DNA of 29,292 bases, from assembly GCA_002696885.1 (NCBI GenBank), contig NZSO01000037.1, positions 1-29,292 of the forward strand, read 5' to 3'. The number at the start of each line of letters is the position of its first letter. The first letter of the stretch is position 1. Origin of the DNA: Verrucomicrobiales bacterium. GTDB lineage: Bacteria > Verrucomicrobiota > Verrucomicrobiia > Verrucomicrobiales > DEV007. Positions 1-8,134 of this stretch are shown piece after piece. The position numbers and the translations under genes were made by a program. Below the pieces are notes generated by a model. It was not told the origin of the DNA, did not search any database, and worked only from the letters and a program-made list of their open reading frames with translations.

Positions 1-1637
1 TTCTTAGTGGAAGTGTATTTGTTTTTAATTAAATAATCTGCACAATCAATGAAATCATTGAATGTGTTTTTTTTCTTCATTAATTTACCCGATTCATACC
101 AACTCCTACCCATTTCCTGACCTCCTCGAACATGGGCAATCGCGTAAGCAAACCCACGGTCTAAAAGACTAATCCGACTACTTTTGAATGAAGGGTCAGT
201 ACTATATCCGTACGCTCCATAGGCGTATAGGAGCAGAGGAGACTTCCCATTTTTCGAGAAATTATTCTTTTTAAAAACTATAGAAAGCGGTACAGACTCA
301 CCATCTCTTGATAAAACCATGTGCCTTTCAGTAACGAAATTATCAGGATCATAATTCCCTAGAACTTCTTGTGTTTTTAGGGCACGTTTCTGCTTGGTTC
401 TAAAATTATACTCGAATAAAGTTTCTGGTGTTTTAAGCGAACTAAAACCATACCTCAACCAATCGGTGTTTGATTCCAAATTAACATCAATCCAAGCCGT
501 ATAGGTTGGCTCACCAAAATCTATTTCCTCAACTGTTCCATCCTGATCACAGATAACCCTCAATTTAATGAGTCCGTTCTCAAGGTCCTCAAGAACAATA
601 AAGTCGTTAAAAACCTCGAAGTCGTTCAAATAAATATTTTTTCTATGAGGTAAAACCTCTTTCCAATTAGACCTGGATGTTTGACCTTCTGTTGCGGTCA
701 TAAGTCTAAAATTTTCTGCTTCGAGGTTAGTCCGGATATAGAAACGATCTCCAATATGATCTATATCATATTCAATTCCTCTTTCTCTCTTTTCGAATAA
801 TGTAAAATCGGCGTTGATATTTGAAGAGTCGATGAACCTGTATTCATCAGTCAACGTCTGACCCGATCCAATTATGATATATTTACCAGATTTAGAAGTG
901 AATACGTAACAGTGAAACGTTTCGTCTTTTTCTTCATAAACAAGAATATCTTGATCCCTTGCATCGCCTAATCGATGCCTCCATACCTGAAAGCTTCTCA
1001 AGGTATCAGGATCCTGCCTAGTATAAAAAAAGGTTTTACTGTCAGCAGCCCATGCATGGCCACCATCAATGGATTCAATCGTGTCGTTAAGTACTTTTTG
1101 TTTAGCTATATCATAAACTTTGATGGTCCTTAAACCCCTTCCACTGAGGTCAGTAGAAAAAATAATTAAATTTTGATCGGGACTTACGTCCCCTTGATCA
1201 AAATCAAAATAATCATGACCGAATGACATTGCGGGAACATCAAATAACAGTTCCTCACTGTCATTCTCCGCATCCTTTTGTCGCCTGTAGTACTTTGTAT
1301 AGTCAGATCCTACTTCATATCGGGTATAATATAAATAGTCTTTCCATGGAATTGGATAAGAAGAATCATCCTGTTTGATTCTTCCTTTGATCTCCCCAAC
1401 TAAATCAGTCTGAAGTTTCTTAGTCTTTTCAAAAACATGATTGGTATACTTGTTTTCATCTTTCAGATATTTAATAACCTTAGGATCGTCTCGATTCTTC
1501 AACCAAAAATATGGGTCACTCCTCCGCACCCCATGATCATTATGTTCGAAATCAGATCTGTCGGCTATTGGCGCAGAAGGCTCTTCTGACCCTTGCTCAA
1601 TCATTAAAATAAGCGCTAAATAAATGACATTTACCAT
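1..1637 (-). CDS. ptrB: Prolyl oligopeptidase family serine peptidase, oligopeptidase B-like (partial, C-terminus outside window)
   Basis: About 545 residues are readable without a stop from 1637 to the left edge. Seen: an N-terminal SDPYFWLKNRDDPKVIKYL-type opening, a long beta-propeller region (VGSDYTKYYRR, SGQTLTDEYRFI, FGEPTYTAWIDVN), then the start of the alpha/beta-hydrolase domain with LLLYAYGAYGYSTDPSFK and AHVRGGQEMGRSWYESGK. These are hallmarks of S9A oligopeptidase B, which cleaves small peptides after Lys/Arg. The catalytic Ser, Asp and His lie beyond the edge. The start at 1637 overlaps the upstream reductase by 7 bp and has a strong GGAGGGG just before it. A later ATG at 1604 has no SD. 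The 1637 start adds a short hydrophobic N-terminus (VNVIYLALILM), which could be a weak signal or anchor, so cytoplasmic versus periplasmic location is open. Confidence 0.9.
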   Translation of the reverse strand, partial: MVNVIYLALILMIEQGSEEPSAPIADRSDFEHNDHGVRRSDPYFWLKNRDDPKVIKYLKDENKYTNHVFEKTKKLQTDLVGEIKGRIKQDDSSYPIPWKDYLYYTRYEVGSDYTKYYRRQKDAENDSEELLFDVPAMSFGHDYFDFDQGDVSPDQNLIIFSTDLSGRGLRTIKVYDIAKQKVLNDTIESIDGGHAWAADSKTFFYTRQDPDTLRSFQVWRHRLGDARDQDILVYEEKDETFHCYVFTSKSGKYIIIGSGQTLTDEYRFIDSSNINADFTLFEKRERGIEYDIDHIGDRFYIRTNLEAENFRLMTATEGQTSRSNWKEVLPHRKNIYLNDFEVFNDFIVLEDLENGLIKLRVICDQDGTVEEIDFGEPTYTAWIDVNLESNTDWLRYGFSSLKTPETLFEYNFRTKQKRALKTQEVLGNYDPDNFVTERHMVLSRDGESVPLSIVFKKNNFSKNGKSPLLLYAYGAYGYSTDPSFKSSRISLLDRGFAYAIAHVRGGQEMGRSWYESGKLMKKKNTFNDFIDCADYLIKNKYTSTK

Positions 1638-2749
1638 TCCCCTCCAAGACCATGACGGCCGGCAAGCTCCATAAGCTCTGGTCTCATGGGCCATTCATCT
1701 GGTCTTAGGCTCTCCTCATGACGGTTACTAGCGCCTTTAAGCATCATGCACCCCGTATTATCACCAATGCTCGCAATTTCTTCTACTTCCTCTTTACTAA
1801 AAGGACTCTCTTTTGGCAATGATCCATAGTCTTTAACAAGGTCTTCAACTGGTGTAGCGTTTTCTCCTGCCTCTTGGATGAAGGTTGGAACGACACTTTT
1901 AACGGGAGCATGTGATAAATTCCACAAACAAGAAAATTCAAGCTCACTTAAACCGTATTTATTAATAATTGGTCTCATTTTATCAACTCGACTCAGACCT
2001 TCCTCAACCCACCCGCTAGGTCTATAGGTTCGATGATCCCCATCACGAAATTTATGTTCAGGTTTCATGGTGCCATGAAAAACGCCTCCATAATCAACAA
2101 CTCTAGTTAAGATATTTATGTTCGCATTTTCAGCGGCCCTCAAACATAATCTACCAGGCCAAGGCTCTAAAGGGTTCAATATAATCATCGCCCAATCGAT
2201 CAAATCACCGAATTGCTCAAAACTATAAATTAGGTCCAAAGTAAACCCATTAGCTGGGCCCGGAGCAATACCAAGCCTATCGGTTAGTCCGGCCACTTTA
2301 AGCTCTGACATCGCATCCCATACCGCTGGATCGTTATAACCTTTTTCATCAGGGTTATGAAGCATCACAAGATCAAATTTATCAGCAGAGCAATTCTCCA
2401 AAGATTTTTCAGCAGCCATTTTTAAATAGGATGAATACTCAGTCGCAGGTCTTAAGGAAGGATCACTAAACCTAGGGTACCCTTTAGATCCCTCTCTTTT
2501 CCCCTCATAGATGTCATGACCAAGCATTCCCACAAGGCAATAGGACTCGCGATCATATTCACCGAGAGCTTCACCGAGAATTTGATCCGCTCTACCCACT
2601 CCATAGACATCGGAGGTGACAAAAGTTCTTACCCCTGAATCATAAGCCAATTTAATCAAAGAGATAAAACGCTCTTCAGTGAGCGATTCGCCGAAATGCA
2701 TGAAACGACCACCGCTCCATGTACCAAATGCATTATGAGTTAAATCCAT
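1631..2749 (-). CDS. Aldo/keto reductase-family protein, atypical active site
   Basis: 372 residues, TIM-barrel AKR fold by sequence. Asp47 and Tyr49 sit in TSDVYG, His131 in DLVMLHNPD, and there is a GVRTFV strand before the motif. AKRs reduce carbonyls with NADPH using an Asp-Tyr-Lys-His tetrad. The strand that normally carries the Lys (xxTK) reads CLVGMLGHD here, so the Lys appears to be Leu76. The segments APGPANGFTLDLI, ILNPLEPWPG and VVDYGGVF are long and well ordered and look like a specialised subfamily, not a decayed gene. It may belong to a sugar-related or redox branch, but no substrate can be named. The gene sits 140 bp downstream of yjbQ and overlaps the oligopeptidase start by 7 bp, suggesting cotranscription with it. 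ATG start without clear SD. Confidence 0.85.
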   Translation of the reverse strand: MDLTHNAFGTWSGGRFMHFGESLTEERFISLIKLAYDSGVRTFVTSDVYGVGRADQILGEALGEYDRESYCLVGMLGHDIYEGKREGSKGYPRFSDPSLRPATEYSSYLKMAAEKSLENCSADKFDLVMLHNPDEKGYNDPAVWDAMSELKVAGLTDRLGIAPGPANGFTLDLIYSFEQFGDLIDWAMIILNPLEPWPGRLCLRAAENANINILTRVVDYGGVFHGTMKPEHKFRDGDHRTYRPSGWVEEGLSRVDKMRPIINKYGLSELEFSCLWNLSHAPVKSVVPTFIQEAGENATPVEDLVKDYGSLPKESPFSKEEVEEIASIGDNTGCMMLKGASNRHEESLRPDEWPMRPELMELAGRHGLGGEW

Positions 2750-2889
2750 AGTTAGATTATCTAATTGTAAAAACTGCTAATATCTAGCAATTTTGTGAGT
2801 TTATGTTTCCATTGGTAAAACGTTATTGAAACCTAAGCGGTTTGAATTCTACAATGATAAAATCGGACTCTGGTTTTCAGAAAACACGC

Positions 2890-3309
2890 TTAGATACCAG
2901 AAACTGCTACGGCAATACTTCTTTTATGAGGAGCTCGCCGGTGCTCAAAAAGGAACAACCCTTGCCAGGTTCCTAGTACCATTTTCCCGTCAATTATGGG
3001 TATATTCTTATCAACATCGGTTAGACACATCCTTATGTGGGAGGGCATATCATCACCTCCCTCATAGGTGTGAACAAAATAGGGTGTATCCTCAGGAACC
3101 AATTCATCAAAAAAAGCATGCAAATCAGTTCGTGCAGAAAAGTCTGCGTTTTCCATCACAATCAGCGAACAGCTAGTGTGCCTAACGAATACAGTAGCAA
3201 CACCTTCATTAATATTACTTTTGGAAACGATTGATTCAATTTCTTCAGTAATCTCATAGGTACCTTTACCTGTGGTCGAAACAACAAAACTTTCCGTTAA
3301 TATTTTCAT
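2890..3309 (-). CDS. yjbQ: YjbQ / UPF0047 family protein (secondary thiamine-phosphate synthase-like)
   Basis: 139 residues, the usual family length. Family signatures seen: VRHTSCSLIVMENAD (His44, Cys47), the histidine/acidic segment HTYEGGDDMPSHI (His80, Asp86/87, His91), then IPIIDGKMVLGTWQGLFLFE and a C-terminal RSIAVAVSG strand. YjbQ proteins are small trimeric beta proteins. Weak thiamine-phosphate synthase activity has been reported for the family, but the true cellular role is unsettled. The start overlaps the stop of the PQQ-like propeller gene as ATGA (3306-3309), which suggests translational coupling. The conventional HGExDxNxxxH motif is modified here (Gly-Gly-Asp-Asp-Met-Pro-Ser before the second His). 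Confidence 0.88.
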   Translation of the reverse strand: MKILTESFVVSTTGKGTYEITEEIESIVSKSNINEGVATVFVRHTSCSLIVMENADFSARTDLHAFFDELVPEDTPYFVHTYEGGDDMPSHIRMCLTDVDKNIPIIDGKMVLGTWQGLFLFEHRRAPHKRSIAVAVSGI

Positions 3310-4601
3310 TCAGAAATACAATATAAATATTTGTCAGACCTTAAAAATATTTTTCCATCACTGAGAGCAGGAGTCCCATGAAATTGACTGTCATCAGTAG
3401 AAATTTTATTATGCGCTAAAAGTTTAAATTCTTTGTCAGCATTGAAAACAAAAGTTCCTCCCCATCTGCTGACCGCATATATTTTGCCATCAGCATAGAC
3501 TGCCCCAGCATAAAAAGGTTTACCCCTAGAACCCTTCCCCCGAGCATCTAACCTTTCTCTAAAAAGCATCTTCCCAGATTTTGCATCAGCACAACACGCA
3601 TAACCGGTATCACTTGCCCAGTATAATCGTCCATTAATATATACTGGAGTAGGCACGTAAGAAGATTGTTTATCTTCCCATAATGTAGCCTCTTCGCCTA
3701 GATCACCTTTTAGTCCATCAACCTTAATGGCGCACCTTCTTAAGCTAGGATACCCACCAAAAATATATACCGCTTGATTTCCAAGTACAGGACTTGGAGA
3801 AACGTTCCCAGTGATATTGGTTTTAACAAACCACCTGAGCTTACCCGTTTCAGGGTTCATCCCCCACAACTCCCCCGGAACAGGAAGAATCAAGTCATCT
3901 CTATCTGGTTTAATATTCATAAAGATGGGCGTTGCGTAAGCCATCTCAAGACTATCTGCCTGGGACTTCCATTTCTGTTCCCCAGTCTCAGGATTCAAAC
4001 CATACAAGGCTAATGCCTCTTCAGCGGCGCTGACAATAAGAGTGTTTTTATAGATAACTGGACTAGCAGCTGAACCCCATTTACGTCGCGTCGAGCCCGT
4101 GCCTAAGTTTTTTTCCCAAAGTTTTTTTCCATTCAGGTCATAGCAATGAATTCCACTCTTACCCAAATAAACAAAGAGCTTTCCTTTTGCAACAAGCGGC
4201 GTGTTCGAAGCATAGCCATGTTCTACTAAAAAACCGCTGTATGGGTCTTCGCGCTGATTAGACTTTAATTCATCTTTCCATAAAACAGTTCCCTTATCCT
4301 TATCCAAACAGAGTACGTATCTCACTAGTTTCGATGTGTCTTGATCTCCGGTCGAGACACCAGAAAAACAAGTCACAAAAATTTTATTACCAAAAATGAC
4401 AGGACTAGAACTACCAGGACCTGGCAGTTCACTTCGCCACTTGATATTTTTATTTTGATTCCACTCGATTGGCGCTGATTGATTGCTAATACCTTGCCCG
4501 TTAGCTCCTCTGAATCGAGGCCAATTTTCAGCCATACATAGAGGAGCCATTAAACTGCTAAATAATAGAATACTAAAAATTTTACAGGTGTTGTTTTTCA
4601 T
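3306..4601 (-). CDS. Exported PQQ-like beta-propeller repeat protein
   Basis: 431 residues. N-terminal signal peptide MKNNTCKIFSILLFSSLMAP followed by LCMA, with probable cleavage after Ala24, then ENWPRFRGANGQGIS, an opening common in Planctomycetes/Verrucomicrobia secretome proteins. Propeller blades show repeated GxxxWxxEL / GKLFVYLGKSGIHCYDLNG / GKKLWEKNLG motifs of the PQQ/BamB type (PQQ_2 repeats). I see no clear PQQ-dependent dehydrogenase catalytic set, so it is likely a periplasmic binding or scaffold propeller, not an enzyme. It precedes yjbQ with an ATGA overlap and follows the GspG-like gene after 46 bp. ATG start without clear SD. Several cysteines (for example in YACCADAKSG) are present in the exported part. 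Confidence 0.88.
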   Translation of the reverse strand: MKNNTCKIFSILLFSSLMAPLCMAENWPRFRGANGQGISNQSAPIEWNQNKNIKWRSELPGPGSSSPVIFGNKIFVTCFSGVSTGDQDTSKLVRYVLCLDKDKGTVLWKDELKSNQREDPYSGFLVEHGYASNTPLVAKGKLFVYLGKSGIHCYDLNGKKLWEKNLGTGSTRRKWGSAASPVIYKNTLIVSAAEEALALYGLNPETGEQKWKSQADSLEMAYATPIFMNIKPDRDDLILPVPGELWGMNPETGKLRWFVKTNITGNVSPSPVLGNQAVYIFGGYPSLRRCAIKVDGLKGDLGEEATLWEDKQSSYVPTPVYINGRLYWASDTGYACCADAKSGKMLFRERLDARGKGSRGKPFYAGAVYADGKIYAVSRWGGTFVFNADKEFKLLAHNKISTDDSQFHGTPALSDGKIFLRSDKYLYCISE

Positions 4602-4647
4602 AATTTTAGACCGTCCAACTTTAGTGAATAATTTATCACCAAAATCT

Positions 4648-5043
4648 CTATCTCTTTTGTCTTAAGGACTTTGAATACCAATGGTCATCCTTACCAAATT
4701 TTTGTCCCTCTGCAAAAACCTTATCAGGACCACTCGATTGAATTGCATACCCATCATTGGAAAAAAAATACCTATATTCTTTACCCCAAGGATCTTTTTG
4801 ACTCACAGAATCCTTAAGAATAACACCTATATTACTAGGTCCAGAGGATGGCCATGAACCTTTCTCAGCATAATATGACTCTAATGCTGTACCAATTTTT
4901 TCCATCTGATTTTCAACACGTTTGACCTCTTTACCACCAGAAAAAAGTGGATATATAAAAATCGCAAAAATAAGTATTAATACAATGGCAAAAGCTAGAC
5001 GGTTTACAAAAGAGTTAACACCACTGAGGATATTTTTTATCAC
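4648..5043 (-). CDS. Membrane-anchored GspG-like (type II secretion pseudopilin C-terminal domain) protein lacking a prepilin motif
   Basis: 131 residues from a GTG start (5043). One N-terminal membrane segment (LAFAIVLILIFAIFIYPLF, about 16-34) is followed by a helix (VKRVENQMEKIGTALESYY). The C-terminal part matches GspG: YYAEKGSWPSS, then DPWGKEYRYFFSNDGYAIQSS and GPDKVF. In real major pseudopilins the N-terminus carries Gly followed by FTLIE for prepilin peptidase. That is absent, and the anchor is an ordinary hydrophobic helix. It therefore probably stays in the inner membrane and is not assembled into a pseudopilus. It lies 19 bp downstream of a secreted hypothetical gene, and no other gsp genes are in view. 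Function unknown. Confidence 0.72.
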   Translation of the reverse strand: MIKNILSGVNSFVNRLAFAIVLILIFAIFIYPLFSGGKEVKRVENQMEKIGTALESYYAEKGSWPSSGPSNIGVILKDSVSQKDPWGKEYRYFFSNDGYAIQSSGPDKVFAEGQKFGKDDHWYSKSLRQKR

Positions 5044-5062
5044 TTTGTTTAATTATATTAGT

Positions 5063-5830
5063 TTAACCGACAGGCTTGACTTCAGCCTCTTCTGTACCAG
5101 GCCCAATGTTTTTTGGTGGACTCGGATTATTTTTATTTGGAAGTCCATCTACAGCTGGCTTGGGTCTATTATCGATTTCAGGAGCAGGAAAATCGTCATC
5201 GGATGATTCATTTTTTCTTAAACCATCAAGTGCTGAATCAACAATTTTTACGTATCCTCTCGATCCACGATAATACCAGACAGTTCTAAAGATATTAGCA
5301 TCATAGGCTGAGAGAATGACTTGTCCAAGAAGCGCTCCTTTTGAACTCATGGCAGAAAGCACCCAAATAGGCTCATCACCAAACTCAAGGCTTCTTAATT
5401 TGTAATTAACATAATCAAAACCAATTCTCGCGGCACGAGCCTCTTTGATAAGTATTTCAAAAGCTTTCTTAGAATCAATCTTTATCTTTTTGGATGAAGC
5501 AAAACCTATCGGAAGATTTTCCGGATAAAATTTTGAACTCTCACCTTCATTGATTGACTTTTCCGCATCGACTCGAACAGATCTCAATCTAAACTGACTG
5601 CGCTCATCATTTACGACGATCGTCCATTCTCTTGGCTGGCTCTGTCCTCTTAGCCCCTGCATTTCAACCACCTTATCAGCAAAGTATTGTCCGAACTGAA
5701 GTTGGATTCTTTCAAGAGCCTTACTAGATGAAACACCGAGGGGATCATCCTGCTGAGCATGAGAAAATGCCAAAATAACTGGAAAAATTAAAAGGGATAT
5801 CTTCTTTGTATCAATTGTGAAAATCTTCAT
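5063..5830 (-). CDS. Exported protein of unknown function with Pro-rich C-terminal tail
   Basis: 255 residues. Residues 1-25 form a signal peptide (basic start, LLIFPVILAFSHA, cleavage after SHA). I do not recognise a family with certainty. The central part (about 110-180) has a DSKKAFEILIKEAR helix followed by strands (YKLRSLEFGDEPIWVLSAMS, LGQVILSAYDANIFRTVWYY). This resembles the helix-plus-sheet pattern of PepSY-like domains, but only loosely. The last 45 residues are Pro/Asn/Glu rich (PAPEIDNRPKPAVDGLP, SPPKNIGPG) and likely disordered. It is first in the minus-strand run with the GspG-like and PQQ-like genes, so a shared envelope role is plausible but unproven. ATG start without SD. Confidence 0.7.
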   Translation of the reverse strand: MKIFTIDTKKISLLIFPVILAFSHAQQDDPLGVSSSKALERIQLQFGQYFADKVVEMQGLRGQSQPREWTIVVNDERSQFRLRSVRVDAEKSINEGESSKFYPENLPIGFASSKKIKIDSKKAFEILIKEARAARIGFDYVNYKLRSLEFGDEPIWVLSAMSSKGALLGQVILSAYDANIFRTVWYYRGSRGYVKIVDSALDGLRKNESSDDDFPAPEIDNRPKPAVDGLPNKNNPSPPKNIGPGTEEAEVKPVG

Positions 5831-5884
5831 GATATTAAAAATACGTATATTAAAGACCGCATCTTAGCACTTTTTTATTAAAAA
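5831..5884. promoter_or_regulatory. Divergent intergenic region between the exported hypothetical gene and recD2
   Basis: 54 bp of strongly AT-rich sequence separates two divergent starts, so promoters for both directions should lie here or within the neighbouring 5' ends. It contains ATACGTAT (a perfect 8-bp palindrome) and TATATTAAAG-like -10 candidates. No convincing -35/-10 pair could be fixed by eye. Confidence 0.35.
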
Positions 5885-8134
5885 TTGCCAAGACATCAAA
5901 TTAAATACGTAAAAAAACTACTACTTATTAATTTGTTCAGGCAAAATAACCCCCAAGTGCAGGAAAAAACTCTAAGTGGAACCATAGAAAGGGTAACCTT
6001 TCACAATGAAGAAAACGGATACTGTGTTTTACGAGTACGCATTAATGGCGTAAGTAAAATATCGACAGTTGTAGGTAATTGCGCCGCTCCAAATGCAGGT
6101 GAGGATATCGCAGTCAGAGGAGAATGGATCACGGATGAACAATACGGAACCCAATTCAAAGCAGACGAAATCAGTACGTCAGAACCCGGTAACCTTGCAG
6201 GAATTGAACGCTATCTTGGGAGCGGCTTAATCGATGGAATCGGGCCTACTTATGCAAAGAAACTTGTAGAAAAATTTGGACCTGATGTTTTTAACATTAT
6301 CGATGATCATTCAAAAAAATTAGAGGAGGTAGATGGCATCGGCCCAAAAAGAAGAAAAGAAATAAAAGAATCTTGGGAAAAACAAAAATCAGTCCGACGC
6401 ATTATGGTATTCCTTCACCAGCACGGAATTAGTACAGCAAGAGCAGTCAGAATATATAAAACATATGGCGATGAAAGCATAAAAAAATTGCGTGATAATC
6501 CTTATCGACTTTCTCATGATCTTCATGGAATAGGTTTCAAAACCGCAGATAGTATCGCTACAAAGTTGGGCATTAAATTTGATGACTGGTCTAGAATTGA
6601 GGCTGGCATTCAGTTTGCACTTCAAACCGCAACCGGCAACGGTCACTGTGCTTTACCTGAAGCTGAACTCATTGAGTCGGCGACTGACCTTTTAGGAGTA
6701 GAACAAATCAGAGTTGAGGAATGCTTAGAAAGGATCGTCAAAAAAGATGATGTCAAAAGAGATGAAATATCTTCTACTCCCATGGTTTTTCCTCCTCAGC
6801 TAATGGCTGCTGAGAAATTAGTGACAGATAAAGTCTTATCGCTAGCCTCGAAAAGAGCAGAATATCCAGACATTGAAATAGAAAAGGCTTTGACATGGTG
6901 CCAAGAAAAAATTGGGTACCCTCTTGCAGATGGTCAAAGGAATGCAGTCGAATTAGCATTACAGGAAAGAGTATTAATCATTACGGGCGGACCGGGCGTT
7001 GGCAAGACAACCATTCTTCGCAGTGTCCTTATGATATTAAAGGCTAAAAAAATAAACACTGTCTTGTGCGCGCCAACAGGAAGAGCGGCTAAAAGAATGT
7101 CCGAAAGCACGAGTTTAGAGGCCTCAACGATCCATAGATTACTAGAATTCCAAGGAAGATCTGGAAAGTTTGCACATGATGAAAGCAATCCCCTTAAAGG
7201 TGATCTATTCATTGTTGATGAGGCATCAATGATCGACATACAACTTATGTCCTCATTTCTTAGAGCACTTCCAAACAATGCTCATTTGATACTTGTAGGT
7301 GATGTTGACCAATTACCTTCAGTAGGACCTGGTAGCGTTCTTTCAGATATGATCAGATGTGATAAAATTCCCGTTGCCAGGCTTAATGAAATATTTAGAC
7401 AATCCTCAGAAAGTAGAATAATTAGCGCAGCCCATGAAATTAATCAGGGCATAATTCCCTCAGAGCTTGCAAAATCGGCGAAAAATGATCCTAACTCAGA
7501 TTTCTTTTTCTTAAGCTGCGATGAACCGGAGGAGACCTCGGAAAAAATCGCCAATCTGGTCAGTCAAAGAATACCGGATAAACTGGGATTAGACCCTGTA
7601 AACGACATTCAAGTTATTACCCCAATGCACAGAGGAAGCCTGGGAACTCAATCACTTAATAGAAGGCTGCAAGACTCACTGAACCCAGCAAATGAATCAA
7701 CATTCGAGATTGAGCGCTTCGGTGCCCGATACCGAATCGGTGATAAAGTAATTCAGACCAGAAATAATTACGATAAGGAAGTATTGAACGGTGATATTGG
7801 CAAAGTGGTTGGAATTTCAACTGATCCAGGGAAAATAGAAATTCAATTTAGTGGAGATAGGATGGCTTCTTACGAACCAGGAGAACTGGATGAAATATCT
7901 CCAGCGTTTGCAATCACTGTACATAAATCTCAGGGAAGCGAATTTCCATGCGTTGTAATCCCTGTGAGCACACAACATTTTTTATTACTTCAGAGAAACC
8001 TTTTATACACAGCTATTACTAGAGGAAGCAAAGTAGTTGTGCTCGTAGGTCAAAAAAAAGCTGCGGCAATGGCTGTCAAAAACAATGATACAAGAGAACG
8101 CTACCGTGGACTACTTGAGAGACTAAATAATTAA
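5885..8134 (+). CDS. recD2: RecD2-type ATP-dependent DNA helicase (SF1B, 5'-3')
   Basis: 749 residues if the TTG at 5885 is used. Order seen: N-terminal OB-like region (LSGTIERVTFHNEENGYCVL, about 29-48), helix-hairpin-helix repeats (IDGIGPTYAKKLVEKFG; VDGIGPKRRKEI), Walker A GGPGVGKTT at about 368-376, Walker B LFIVDEASMID at about 442-452, VGDVDQLPSVGPG motif III, and the C-terminal VHKSQGSEFP motif at about 679-688 followed by LLYTAITRGSK. RecD2 unwinds DNA 5' to 3' without RecBC and acts in repair and recombination. The N-terminus is uncertain: family homology begins at about residue 29. A GTG at 5957 (residue 25) is a possible start, and none of the candidates has an SD. The end overlaps the SDR gene by 4 bp. 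Confidence 0.93.
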   Translation: MPRHQIKYVKKLLLINLFRQNNPQVQEKTLSGTIERVTFHNEENGYCVLRVRINGVSKISTVVGNCAAPNAGEDIAVRGEWITDEQYGTQFKADEISTSEPGNLAGIERYLGSGLIDGIGPTYAKKLVEKFGPDVFNIIDDHSKKLEEVDGIGPKRRKEIKESWEKQKSVRRIMVFLHQHGISTARAVRIYKTYGDESIKKLRDNPYRLSHDLHGIGFKTADSIATKLGIKFDDWSRIEAGIQFALQTATGNGHCALPEAELIESATDLLGVEQIRVEECLERIVKKDDVKRDEISSTPMVFPPQLMAAEKLVTDKVLSLASKRAEYPDIEIEKALTWCQEKIGYPLADGQRNAVELALQERVLIITGGPGVGKTTILRSVLMILKAKKINTVLCAPTGRAAKRMSESTSLEASTIHRLLEFQGRSGKFAHDESNPLKGDLFIVDEASMIDIQLMSSFLRALPNNAHLILVGDVDQLPSVGPGSVLSDMIRCDKIPVARLNEIFRQSSESRIISAAHEINQGIIPSELAKSAKNDPNSDFFFLSCDEPEETSEKIANLVSQRIPDKLGLDPVNDIQVITPMHRGSLGTQSLNRRLQDSLNPANESTFEIERFGARYRIGDKVIQTRNNYDKEVLNGDIGKVVGISTDPGKIEIQFSGDRMASYEPGELDEISPAFAITVHKSQGSEFPCVVIPVSTQHFLLLQRNLLYTAITRGSKVVVLVGQKKAAAMAVKNNDTRERYRGLLERLNN

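Noticed and set aside
2826..3176. Open frame on the plus strand opposite yjbQ
   Set aside because: The minus strand carries clear YjbQ motifs over the same DNA, and the plus-strand product has low-complexity, unlikely composition.
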